From positions 67,521,883 to 67,585,882 of the forward strand of contig NC_052504.1 in the NCBI RefSeq assembly GCF_014356525.2: a DNA stretch of 64,000 bases, written 5' to 3'. Of the stretch, positions 31,085 to 41,523 are shown piece after piece. Under the pieces are notes generated by a model. The model was given only the letters and a program-made list of their open reading frames with translations. It searched no databases and was not told where the DNA came from. The position numbers and the translations under genes are program-made. The stretch is from Nilaparvata lugens (lineage: Eukaryota; Arthropoda; Insecta; Hemiptera; Delphacidae). Position 1 is the first letter of the stretch. Every line of letters begins with the position of its first letter.

Positions 31085-31820
31085 CATCTAGGGCTACCAG
31101 ATCAGAAGAGTTATTTGTGCAACTAGTGCGCAAAGTGACAGTTTGCTGCACCGAAAGAAACGTTTACGCCCGAGCCGTAGGCGAGGGCGGAATGGTTTCT
31201 TGAGTGCAGCAGAGGAACTTTGCGCACGTATTTCACATTAAGTTTTTCCTACAGTTACCATTGAATATGAAAAGTGGGTAATTATGGGTAAAATTGCCTG
31301 AAATCCATCAAATAGCTTAGTAGTGTTTGAATGGCGAGGCGGCTGTGTGGTGTGTGCTGTGGTGGCACTGTGCTGTTGCTGTCCTCGATATAATATATAA
31401 TAGTAATAATTAGCGCGTTGTGCTTCGTTGCACCTCTGCTCACTATAGCAGCCACAGCAGTCACTGTTACCAACTTCATTTTGATTTTGCTGCACTGTTG
31501 CTCCATATAACCTACTAAGTATTTTGCGTTGCCATGTTGCAAATCTGGAGTGCAGAAAAATTTTTCCCGCACTAGAGCGGAAAAGTGATTCTTTGCGTTC
31601 TGTAATCAGTGCAGCAATGGCCACTTTTCAACGTAACTGTAGGAAAAATAATTTTTCGCCACACTGCACAGAAAGCAGCTGTTTTCCAGTCCCTACGTAG
31701 ATCTGAAAGACCTTGTTTGCAGACGACGTCAGAAAAGGGTTTCTTTTCCGGTCTAGGTCAGAAAGTTGTCTCTTTCCAGCCGCTCATGGAAGTAGTTAAT
31801 AAGTCATCCGCTAGATCGGG
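31085..31820. repeat. Palindrome-rich dispersed repeat, copy 2
   Basis: The inverse of 19100-19700 for about 530 bp, then continuing. It contains about a dozen short imperfect palindromes with A-rich and T-rich halves (for example GCGCAAAGTGACAGTTTGCTG, CAGAAAGCAGCTGTTTTCC, CAGAAAAGGGTTTCTTTTCC and CAGAAAGTTGTCTCTTTCC), spaced every 25-60 bp. ORFs across it on both strands are not conserved. A Crypton-like first exon follows 130 bp downstream. Confidence 0.7.
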
Positions 31821-31950
31821 CGAGTGTCCACTTTCATCAACAACTGAAGTCGCCATGATTTCAGTTCCAGTTTCGAATCAAACTAATTCGCTTCGTAACC
31901 AGTTTTATTCAATTATTTATTGTTGATTAGTGCATTCCGAATTTTCAAAA

Positions 31951-32094
31951 ATGCTTGAAGATGACTGTGGTATTCCAAGTGAAATTTTAAAAGAATCTGA
32001 AATCCTGACTGCAAATCTTCTACCACTAAAATCAAGAGATAGGTACGATAGCTTAATGAGTATTCTTTATTTATTTTGTCAGCAATACCTGTAG
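31951..32094 (+). CDS. Crypton-like / tyrosine-recombinase-like N-terminal exon (tentative)
   Basis: ATG 31951 opens 47 codons ending at TAG 32092. The peptide has an acidic N-terminus (MLEDDCGIPSEILKES) followed by LLPLKSRDRYDSLMSIL, resembling the L-x-P-x-K-S-x3-Y segment near the start of Crypton-derived recombinase-like proteins that have expanded in some insects. A donor-like AG|GTACGA at 32042/32043 may end the exon in phase 2. No recombinase core is nearby on this strand. The match rests on a short motif, so the identity is provisional. Confidence 0.35.
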   Translation: MLEDDCGIPSEILKESEILTANLLPLKSRDRYDSLMSILYLFCQQYL

Positions 32095-32104
32095 TGTGGT
32101 GAAA

Positions 32105-32235
32105 AATATCGTTCGCACCACGGGCAAAAATGTTTTTCCAGCTCTCAATCTTTTCTAGTCCTCGGCCTACGGCCTCGGACTTGAAAACCGATTTCGAGCT
32201 GGAAAAATCTCATTTTCTACTCTAGGTGCGAAATA
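32105..32235. repeat. Foldback segment
   Basis: TTTTTCCAGCTC (32133-32144) pairs exactly with GAGCTGGAAAAA (32196-32207), and outer segments around ATATCGTTCGCACC and GGTGCGAAATAT also pair. The loop contains CCTCGGCCTACGGCC. It looks like a small foldback repeat. Confidence 0.6.
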
Positions 32236-32506
32236 TACTATTTCCTGAAAAAATGCCTCATTTTTCAATAAATTCCCGGACATTGTGTGCATGCGCACAA
32301 CACACTGCACAGATATGCCAGTAGGTCTCTCTTTTTGAAGGCAGCAAATCGGTGACTTTTTGAAATGTTGCCTATTAAGCAATGGCAATTCATTTTAAAA
32401 TCTCTAACTTGTAAGAAATTGGTTGAATTGAACGAAATTTGAAGTGTTGTATTTGCGATTCAAGCACAAAATGCGAACGTAGAGCAAGGGTTCTCTCATC
32501 CATTTT

Positions 32507-32579
32507 TAATATATATATATATATATATAATATATATATATATATAATATATATATATATAATATATATATATATATTA
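32507..32579. repeat. AT microsatellite
   Basis: An alternating TA/AT tract with internal AATA interruptions, which divide it into several similar sub-blocks. The ORFs across it (IYIYI-type peptides) are artefacts. Confidence 0.9.
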
Positions 32580-33063
32580 GTAGATAATAAGCTGAGATCT
32601 AGGAATGTATACACTAGCATGTAACTAATTAGGCTACTATTGATAGAACGCTCTTATTTTGCTGGATAGATTGCAGGCCTTATTTCAATATGAACTCAGC
32701 CAACCAGAGAGTTTTCACGCTAATCGCGTGATCCAAGTTTTAGATCCACTCTGGCAATTTTGGAAATATTCGGATGCAAAGTGATTATTGATTATTATTA
32801 TTATTCAGATTCGAAAGTATAGTATTTGGATGATCTTGACCAAGTGATTTTTAGGTTTTTCTAAGGCTACCTATCTAGTTTCAATAAATTTTCATATCTA
32901 AATGATTTGAAAGTTTATACTGTATTTTATTTCTTATGAAATAATAAGAATTATTTAGAAATATTGACATATATATGCAATTTATATCGTTCATAAACAG
33001 TACGATAAATATGACATAATTAATACAACATTGCATTAATAACTCGAGAAATCTTTGTCGCAG

Positions 33064-34160
33064 AAATGGATAGATTTGATGGAGTTCCAAATGCTGATGA
33101 AGTGCGTCCTCTACATGAGAGATGCAGGCCATGACGCAGATCAGCAGCCAGGGCCTGCTAACAGAAACCAGCCATTGCCATCAATTACCATGCCTGGTAG
33201 TAGGCCTGGAAGTGTTGTACATGGCGATGGCAACGGTTATTACTACCATGTTGAAAGAGTACGTGGTAACCGAAGGTAAGTGCCTGTTTGTGACTATTGA
33301 TTTCACAAAAATACAAGACCACCAGTGCAGCGGAAAAAGCAGCTTGCTTGTTTTCCGTACAGTGCGTGAAACTGTAACTTACCTTACTATTTTTTAATAT
33401 AAATTACTCATGAAGTATTTAAAATAATATATTAATATAGTATACACATTGTTTTAAAATTACTGTACTAGCATTAAATCATAAAAGTATACAGGCCCCT
33501 ACAGGGCGCTAGTTTGTATGACTGTATATTCATATAGAAGGAAGGAATCTACTATTATTCAATCCAATCTACTATCCAATCTACTATTATTCATTAAATT
33601 TTATTATTAAACACCTGTCTAATGTTCCCCAACAATGTAAAATATATTTTATTTTTTATCAAAAAAATTATTTCTCCCTCACTAATGCATAGGCCTACCT
33701 TGAATAAGGTCAACTCAATATTGTCATGCGACCATGGCATAAGTTAATTGTATCACACTTAACTTACATTGTTTGAAGATGACTTTCTAAATTCGATAAT
33801 TAACTGGTATTATTTCTAAAAAATCAATATAACTTTCTTTAAATTGTGTCTGCAGTGGAAAAAAATTGTTTACATTATAGATAGGCTACTTGAGTACGTA
33901 GGTTTAATGGTTTGATGTTATCGATTCCAGATTGTTGAGGTGCAAAGAGAAAAAGAAAAGAAATTGCATGACCAGAGCCTCGATGGGACTGGAGGAAGGG
34001 TCTCCAATCCTGCCAACCTTCAACAGCCCACACAGTTCCACAACCATCAACCTGACCACGTAGAAGGCAGGAGGCTGCAGATGATGGCGAGGTTGAAAGA
34101 GCGGGCACAGCAGGAGCCGGAGTCTTCCGTTGGTAGAATCATAGACGAAGAAGCATTGAG
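33064..34160 (+). CDS. MULE/FLYWCH gene, N-terminal exons
   Basis: Two exons upstream of the MULE transposase exons. Exon a (33064-33275) has acceptor TCGCAG and donor AAG|GTAAGT. It reads GHDADQQPGPANRN and ends in NGYYYHVERVRGNR, like the start of a FLYWCH zinc finger. Exon b (33931-34160) has acceptor TTCCAG and donor GAG|GTATGC. It continues LLRCKEKKRNCMTRASM in the phase set by exon a. Its HNHQPDHVEGRRLQM part, the FLYWCH H-x-H end, lies in another frame, so one base is gained or lost near 33980. Exon b ends in phase 2, matching exon c at 34975. FLYWCH domains bind DNA or proteins and commonly precede MULE domains. The true start is not certain. Confidence 0.6.
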
Positions 34161-34638
34161 GTATGCCCATGATAATAATTTTTTTATTCTAAGTCATTTT
34201 AAAATCTAAATCGTAGAGCAGATCCCAAAAGCGTCTATATTAAGAACTCTAGTACTATGCAATAAATTATATTAAAGGCACATTGTAGAGAAAAATGTTC
34301 TGTAGACTTGCAATAATAACTTTTAAATGTTATGGTAATTGTATTTTATACGGTAATATGATCACAATGCTCCAGTTTTTCACAATATTGAATGGGAATA
34401 ACAATCCTCCACAAGGACACTGCTAATTTAATGCTGTTCACACAATTTCCAGTTTGGTTTTCCAGAAATCTTCGCATAATAAAGTAATGGTAAAGAGTCA
34501 AACATTTTTGGGTCCTTCATTAGTAGAATGTTATTTATTTTATTTTTATTGTAAAATCTTATATATAAAAGAGAGTGTTGGTTTGTTTGTATGAAGTCTA
34601 CAGACTCGGAAACCGTTGAACCGTTCGCCATGAGACAT

Positions 34639-34676
<38 letters not shown>

Positions 34677-34974
34677 GAAGGAGAAGGTTTATAAGCCATC
34701 AATTCAGCCCAAACTCAATTGGGTTCCCTAAAGGACCGAAGAGGATCCAATGTTAATCTTATGGTGAAATAAATATCATTATGCACCCTATATTGAGGCA
34801 CCCTATTAAACAGATGATATTTTAACGTATGGCAGTTACAATTAAGGAGGATGAATAGATGCCCTTATTTATTAAACACCGGACAAGACCGGGTGATCTG
34901 AAAATGACACAGTTTATTGAAAATGACACAAATAATATTTTGACATTCGATTGAGAAATGAATGCTTTTTTTAG

Positions 34975-37454
34975 AGATCCAGAGGCTTCCTACGAGATTC
35001 CCGCTACTGGCGCCAGCAGGGCCATGAAAAGGGCGAGAGGAGCAACTCAGCCGGCCATTCCTCGCACCCTTGAGGACATGACGGAGGAAATGAGCCAAGT
35101 GGGTCGTGAGGAATTACGATCCACATCGGTTGGTTCACAATTCTTCCTCGATGAGCCGATAAGGGGTGCCGACGGGGAGACACTGGCCGAGGGCTTCGTT
35201 AGCCAGAGGATGGTGGCCCATCTGCGGCGGCACCCAGCGGAGGCCTCCCAGCTACTCATGGACGCAACATTCAAAACACTACCAAGACGACCAGAGGGAG
35301 TGCACCAATTTTTTTCAGTACACGTTTTGTACGTGGATGTTGTGAGTAAAACGCTGATTATTTAAAAAACATTTTCAAATACTTACATCTTCATCTAGTT
35401 CAATAGAATACGTCAGCCGAGGTTGATAAGCAGTAAGATAAACAGTTCGGTTCGAGGCATTATCAGAGAAACGAATCATAAGATAAGGAGATCGATCTCG
35501 GTATCAAAAAATCTATATTTCCCAATAGAATCGATCCCCTCAAACGTTTGATGTTCAAATTGCAAAGTTTGTTTTGAAATTTATATAATTGGCGAAATTT
35601 CTTCCATGTTAACATTTCAAGTGAACTCTGAATTATTTTTATTTAGTAATGGACAAGTTTTATTGAAAACTTGCTTGAACTCTGAAGCTGTTTTTAATAA
35701 TTTCCTATATTGAAATCCTAATTTCTGGATTGAAAGCATTTAATTTTTAAGGATTCTCCATTACATGGTATTGCCTGATATAAATAAAATTATTCAAGCT
35801 CAGGAGAGTTTTCTGAAATCAGCAGAATTCACCCTCCACAAAAGAAATTGAAGAAATCTTTAAGAAATTGCATTTTATTTCTATTACATGGATAGACCGA
35901 AAAATGTGTAGTTGATAATATTTTGAACGTGTGTTACATGGAAGAAATTAACACATGTGTGGCGAATCACCTGCTATTTTTCACACGTGTGGAACATGTG
36001 TTTAGCAACTTGTATTAGTTTGTTTATTAGTTGTTATCAATATTTCAGTTAAAAACTTGCAACATTATGCAGTTAAAAACAAAGCAGCAAAATAAACGAA
36101 ATACAGTAATTGATATTTCAATTAATAACTTGATCAATAAGATGTATCATGATTTTCACAAGATTTTATGATTTATACTGGGAGACGTGAAAGTTCCTCA
36201 ATTCTGTCTAAAATAATGCCATTAAATTATAGCTGCGTTTACACCAACGTTATTAACCAAATAATTATTTCTTTGTTGTTATAGATTCTATTAGATTGAA
36301 CATAACTTATCATACACACAATGAACATAAATGTGTTTGTCAAGTTCCGTTCAATCTAATAAAATCTATAAGGACAGAAGAATAAAATTTTTGTTAATAA
36401 CTTTGGTGGAAACGCAGCTTATGAATTGAAAATATCACAATGGTAAAAAAAATGGTGTGAGTGTGCCACACCAAATTTTTTTGCAATAAGATTAGTGATT
36501 GGCTTATTTGTTTCAGGCTGTGCCAGTGGCGTTCTTCCTCATGAAGAGGAGAACGGAGGACAGCTACCGGCGCGTGCTTAGTCACATGCGTGAAAACTTC
36601 CTAAATTGGAATTTCATGACGATCACCACTGACTTCGAAGTCGGACAGGTGAATGCCATCAGGGCGGTATTCCCAGAAGCGCGGCATATAGGATGCTGGT
36701 TCCACTTTTGTCAAGTGAGTGCTGATTTAAGTTGTTAATATCAGTAGGGTAACAATTAGGTGTTTTTCACAATACAAGAAGTATTGTTGTCAGGTGTACC
36801 AGGAAATCTATATGGGATAGAGCGTTCTACCTGATCTAAGATTTTAGAGCACAAAAATACACCCAGAGGGATTTTGAATTGTACATTTGAATGGTGGCTA
36901 ACAGAAGAAATTGTTCATTATATACTATCCTAAACCATAGACTTCAGAATAATTGTTAAAAATTCATTAATTAAACTGTTGACAATGACAAAGAGTTTTC
37001 ACTCTTATATCATTAGACTAGACATGACTCCAAAAATTGTAGGTAACATGAACCGTAACTTATTTTTCAGGCGATTTGGCGTTACGTGGTAGCTGAAGGC
37101 CTTACTGCTTCAATACGGGCTGACTTCGAGGTCAAAAAAGTTGTAAAAATGTTCATGGCTCTTCTACACTTGCCACCACACCCGGGGCCTCCTCACGATG
37201 ACCGGGTCCCTCCTTATGGCATTGCTGATGGTCTGAATGCCATCAGCAACTACATCGACGAGGGAAACCTTGATCGACGATTGCAAAACGCAGTCGCTTA
37301 CGTGAGGAGGTATTGGGTGGGGGTGATCGGAGTGGAAAGCCTGTCAACATTCCAGGCGCCTCGAAGAACAAACAATTATCTGGAAAGTTTCCACTCAAGG
37401 ATGCTGGCCGCCTTTGGTGTCAACCTGGACATCTGGAGCTTCATAATTGAGTAA
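34975..37454 (+). CDS. MULE transposase domain gene, exons c-e
   Basis: Exon c (34975-35341), exon d (36517-36714) and exon e (37071-37454) are flanked by consensus AG/GT signals. They join in phases 2-2, 0-0 and 0-0 without a stop. Together they encode about 315 residues of a Mutator-like transposase core: LLMDATFKTLPR (first catalytic D), ITTDFEVGQVNAIRAVFPEA with GCWFHFCQ (second D and the C-x-H motif), and RTNNYLESFHSRM (third acidic residue E). Exons are GC-richer than the AT-rich introns. The frame ends IIE-TAA just where the family usually continues, and AATAAA follows at 37460. Either the gene ends here or a GTAAAT donor leads to a missing exon. It could be an element copy or a host-adopted gene; no TIRs were found. 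Confidence 0.75.
36231..36419. mobile_element. Foldback MITE in a MULE-gene intron
   Basis: A 189 bp almost fully palindromic element. Terminal AGCTGCGTTTACACCAACG pairs with TTGGTGGAAACGCAGCT, and inner ATTCTATTAGATTGAAC pairs with GTTCAATCTAATAAAAT. The flanks share TAT. It lies between exons c and d of the MULE/FLYWCH gene. Confidence 0.75.
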
Positions 37455-37587
37455 ATGAAATAATAAACTACTATTACATAATATATATTTCATTTTTTCA
37501 AAACTTGTACAGAAACCTTCACTGTAGGACAGCTATTTATAAGTGCATGATTATTGAAATGTATCCACTAATTATCCATGTATTCCT

Positions 37588-38811
37588 CTATGGAGGAATA
37601 CATAGTGTGAGCAATGACTTGGTCGATTTGTTTTTACTGAAAAATTTTTTGAGGTTGGGAGGTTGCTTATAAATGAGGGTGGGTGGTTGCTGGAAAAGGT
37701 GTTTGGTAGAGGGATTGGAGGAGACGACATGGAACAGATCTTTAAGGACAGGTTTGAGGTTTTCGATTCCAGGGAAGTAGGTGGTACAGAGCTTTGGAGT
37801 TTGCGGGATTTGGGAATTTTTAGTGGTTGGATTAGTGCCAGTTTTGGAGGAGATTTGTTTCTGTAACAACCTTTCAGGATAGTTACATTTCAGGAGGGAT
37901 TGGTGGAGTTTTTTGAGGTACTGGTCAAGATGGTGGGGATCACTGCAAAGTTTTTGGCCTCGGATTGAGAGGGAACGTGGGAGGGATCTTTTGATGTGGT
38001 AGGGATGGCAACTCTCAAAGTGTAGGAACTGTTGAGTGTGGGTGAAAGTATTGGTGGATAAGGTATTGGAGTTGGAAAGGATTACATTGACATCTAGGAA
38101 GTTGATGGAGGATTCAGAAATATTCCAGGTGAAAGAGACAGAGTAGTTGGAGTTGAGTTGATTGTGGAAGTGGGAGAGGGTATCATGTCCATGAGGCAAT
38201 ATGAGGAATATGTTGTCAATGAAACGGAGCCATATCAAGGGGGATAGGGTTTGTTTGGAAAGGAAATCCTGTTCAAGGAGGCCCATGAATAGGTTTGCAT
38301 AGGATGGTGCCATCCTGGTGCCCATGGCTGCATCCTGGGTTTGAAGATAATATTTATCTTCAAACCTGAGGGCATTGCTTGTGAGTACCAGTTTGGCAAG
38401 GTTTACTAGGAAGGTGGTTGAAGGGGTGGAGGGTGTGGGTTGTGAGGAAAGGAAATGCTCAAGGGATTTTAAGCCTTCAGAATGGGGGATGGAAGTGTAG
38501 AGGGAGGCTACATCAATGGTAACAAGAAGGAGTTGTTGGTCAGTTGGAAGGGTTGTGTTTCTTAGAATATCTATGAAGTGGAAGGAATCTCTGATATGAG
38601 AGGGTAGGGAGGCAACAATGGGTTGGAGGTGGAAATCAACAAGGGCAGAGATTCGTTCAGTTGGGCTATTTATGCTTGAAACAATGGGACGACCAGGATT
38701 GCCTTCTTTATGAATTTGTGGAAGAAGATAGAAGTGTGGTGTGTTGGGAGAGTCTGGCGAAAGGATGTTGATGTCTGAGTCCGAGAGGCCTTCAGATGGA
38801 CTGTATTGCAT
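37588..38811 (-). pseudogene. Penelope-like reverse transcriptase
   Basis: A 407-codon minus-strand frame with Penelope-type RT blocks: YLLPQIHKEGNPGRPIVSS, FIDILRN, TIDVASLYTSIPHSEGL, AAMGTRMAPSYANLFMG, WLRFIDNIFLIL and INFLDVNVIL. Penelope elements are telomerase-related retroelements. The active site normally reads YxDD or RYIDDIF; here it is RFIDNIF, with the second aspartate changed to asparagine, so activity is doubtful. The N-terminal half is separated by an in-frame TGA near 38840. The frame ends PP-stop at 37588 without a GIY-YIG endonuclease, so the copy is 3'-truncated or belongs to an endonuclease-lacking group. Confidence 0.85.
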
Positions 38812-39994
38812 CAGAAATTTGAAAACTTTCTTTTGGATTCATGGAGTAGGGTCAGAAGGCAGGAGTTGATACTGTTCAGGGTTGGTGAGTTGCCGGTTGG
38901 CTTCATTGATGTAATCTGTGGTGTTCAGTAAGACTACAGTTGAGCTTTTGTCAGCTTTGGTGATGAAAATACTGGGGTCAGAGTGAAGGTCTTTGATGGA
39001 TTTGAACTCTTGGGGTGTGAGGTTGGGGGTTGGAGTGAGGGATTCAATGAATTTTTTAGAGCTGACTTTGTTCAGGAGTAAATTGCAGAAGATTTCAACA
39101 GGGTGGTTGGCTGGGAGAGACTTGGGTTCACGATTGGATTTTGGGGCAAACTCTTGATGATTTGGTCAGAAGTAGTCGAGGGGGGAGGGCAAGAAGGGTC
39201 AGAAGTGTTGTTGCCACTGAAGTATACTTGCCATCTGAGATATCTAGTGAAGTGAACAGTATCAGAGAGAAGGTTTATGGCATTAAGTTTGGGAGTTGGG
39301 GCAAAAGAGAGACCCTTGTTGAGGACTGATTGATCTGTAGGTGAAAGGTTTCTTGAGGATAGGTTGAGGACAGTGGGATTTTCAACGTTTTCTTGATGAA
39401 TTGAAGGAGATGTAGATTGTTGGGGCTTACGTTTGGGTAAGGAGGGCGGAATATGGCAGGGTGGTGGTAGGTTCAAGATTGAGGCAAGGCTGGGTTTGTC
39501 ACAGATGAGGGGGGCGGGGGGTTGGGAATGTTGGAATGATGCATTTGAAGAGGCAGGTAATTTTGGAAGTGGGATTTGTACAGGGAAGAAAGTTTTTCAA
39601 GGTGAGAGTTTCTGTTTTTCTCTAGAGCACAATCTGATTTCATGAGGATTTCATCACAAATATTGGATAGGGAAGGATCATTGTGGAAATTAATCAGTTT
39701 GACAAAAGACATAAGTTGACCGAGATTGGAGTTGACAGATAGAGTGTACTGTTCATGAACAATATCAAGAAACTGCAGTGAAATCTGATGTTGGAATTTG
39801 AACAAAGTTGGGTGGAATTGGGGAGAAAGACCAGATAGTGGGAGTTGTATTGATAAACCATTTGGAGGTATTTGAAGAAGCTTGAAGGTGGAGAGGAATT
39901 CAACATGACTAATGTATTTGGAGAGTTTTTTGGAATGGAAATGAATTTGTTGGAACCAGTAATTGCAAGCAAAGTTAAGATGAAATTGTAGCAT
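38812..39994 (-). pseudogene. Penelope-like element, N-terminal region
   Basis: From ATG 39994 the minus strand encodes about 170 residues with little recognised homology. It shifts frame near 39475 and continues with VLNLSSRNLSPTDQSVLNKG and LSFAPTPK, the conserved L-S-x-R-x-L-S...VLxKGLSFAPTP block found ahead of Penelope RTs. A second shift near 39072 leads to ITKADKSSTVVLLNTTDYIN and the RT frame below 38811. A stop (TGA) lies between. Three frame breaks mark decay. Confidence 0.75.
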
Positions 39995-40519
39995 GGTGTT
40001 TAACGTTGAGGGAAATGAGAGAAGGGATATTGAGTACTATGTAAATGTGAAAGCAAGGAAGTAAGTAGATTGGCTCAGTTTAGGATAAATCAACAATCAC
40101 AAAGCAAGATAGGAATTGGTAGAGAGAGCTAATTTACTATTAGGATAGAAGTTGGTGAGTGGAGAATATCAGGATAAAGATTATTATTCATAAATAATTA
40201 ATTATTACAAAAACAAGGAAGTAATCAGTGTTAGGTTATAAGAATATTGGAATTAACAAAATAGGATAACAGACAGCATGGTCAGTCAATAATATTGGGC
40301 TATAGGCTATTGCTAATATATTATTGAGTTATTTCAACACAGGGGAGTAGCTAATGTGAAGTTAGGAATTAGATAGAAATTAACAAAAAGTTAACATATT
40401 CTAGTTATCCAATGAAGTATGAGATAACATTGAGATATGGGTAAGTTAGATTATAGGTTAAGTTAAGTTGTATAATATTAAGTATGACAAAATTATTGGG
40501 ACTATGTGAATTGGGATAG
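39995..40519. other. No gene seen; possibly Penelope 5' region
   Basis: AT-rich with scattered TTAGG/GTTAAG motifs. It may contain untranslated sequence of the Penelope element. No ORF or terminal repeat recognised. Confidence 0.4.
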
Positions 40520-40807
40520 TTGAAAGGAGTTCATAGAGTATTCATCATTATAAGAGAAAGGTACAAAACAGAAGAGAAAGGGCTAATATATATAAATATT
40601 TCTGTACATTCACATTACATTAGACATAAGGATGATATAACTAGACCTACAGTTAGATTGACTAAAACTCTGAAGAGTCATAAGTACCTACAAATTTGCA
40701 TGTCTAATTTACTACCAGATAATGTTAAGCAGTTACCATTGAAAACGTTTTGTATTGCTGTTGATGAATGGCTCAAGTCTAAAGCTTTTTATTCTGTTAA
40801 TGAGTAA
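40520..40807 (+). pseudogene. LINE ORF2 C-terminal end
   Basis: A 95-codon frame ending LKTFCIAVDEWLKSKAFYSV-NE-stop, with RLTKTLKSHKYLQICMSNLL before it. This is the conserved C-terminus of Jockey-like ORF2 proteins (K-x-F-x-Y-x4-YNxLP ... FKxxLxxWLxxxxFYSVxEF). The copy is 5'-truncated to its last hundred or so codons. The following 250 bp to about 41050 looks like the LINE 3' untranslated region, with an AATAAAA signal near 41037. Confidence 0.6.
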
Positions 40808-41310
40808 CTGGAATAACTCAATGTGTATGTGTAAATTTTATTGTTTGTATGGTCTACCTTGTGATATTTTACCTTTTATTGACAAAGCCTATTTTTCATG
40901 AATTTTATTTCCTTAGTTTATTGTTAAAGTTAGCAAGCATATCATTCTATTTATGTATTTTATTATTAAATTTGTAGGCACCTGCTGTAAAATCTTTTAG
41001 GTTTAGTGAAACCAATTTTGTAATGCATTTTTCTGAATAAAATAATTGATTGAGCCTATTGCTTACATTTTGTAATGTTGTTTTATTTTTTTATAAAATT
41101 CTTGATTCTTGAACTTTAACATTAAAAAATATTCAGTTTTTCTTTGTAAATTTGTATGTTCATTTTTTCAAATTTTCTATGTATTTATATGTAAATGTTC
41201 TCTATTCTCTACTATTATTGATCGAGCTTAGCAAAGTGCTTTTTTATAATAATTCATTTATTGCCAGAAAAAGAAATAATTCACATAACACTTTACAGTT
41301 TTATAATACT

Positions 41311-41523
41311 AATTTGAACAGGTAACACGATACAGATAGGTGAAAAACACTTGGAAACTTACATTATTTCATTATTTTCCGAAATTTTCATTGGCTACGC
41401 CAACCTTTTCTTGGCGTTGTTCCAGTGGCAGCTTTAGGTTGGCGTAGCCACCGAAAATTTCGGATTATAATGTAAGTCTCCAAGTGTTTTTCACCTATCT
41501 ACATCGTGTTACATGTTCAAATT
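41311..41523. repeat. Long hairpin (about 90 bp arms)
   Basis: The left arm starts AATTTGAACAGGTAACACG. The right arm ends with its near-perfect complement at 41523. The arms include AGGTGAAAAACACTTGG and GGCTACGCCAACC; a loop of about 30 bp contains CTTGGCGTTGTTCCAG. Probably a foldback MITE. Transcripts would form a long double-stranded stem. Confidence 0.85.

Noticed and set aside
31085..31820. CRISPR-like array
   Set aside because: The short palindromes have no constant repeat sequence, spacing varies, there are no cas genes, and the DNA is eukaryotic.
31238..31926. ORFs of 96-128 codons on both strands over the palindrome-rich repeat
   Set aside because: Not conserved in the matching copy at 19100-19700, where frames are interrupted.
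32390..32624. ORFs with IYIYI repeats on both strands
   Set aside because: Produced by the AT microsatellite at 32507-32579.
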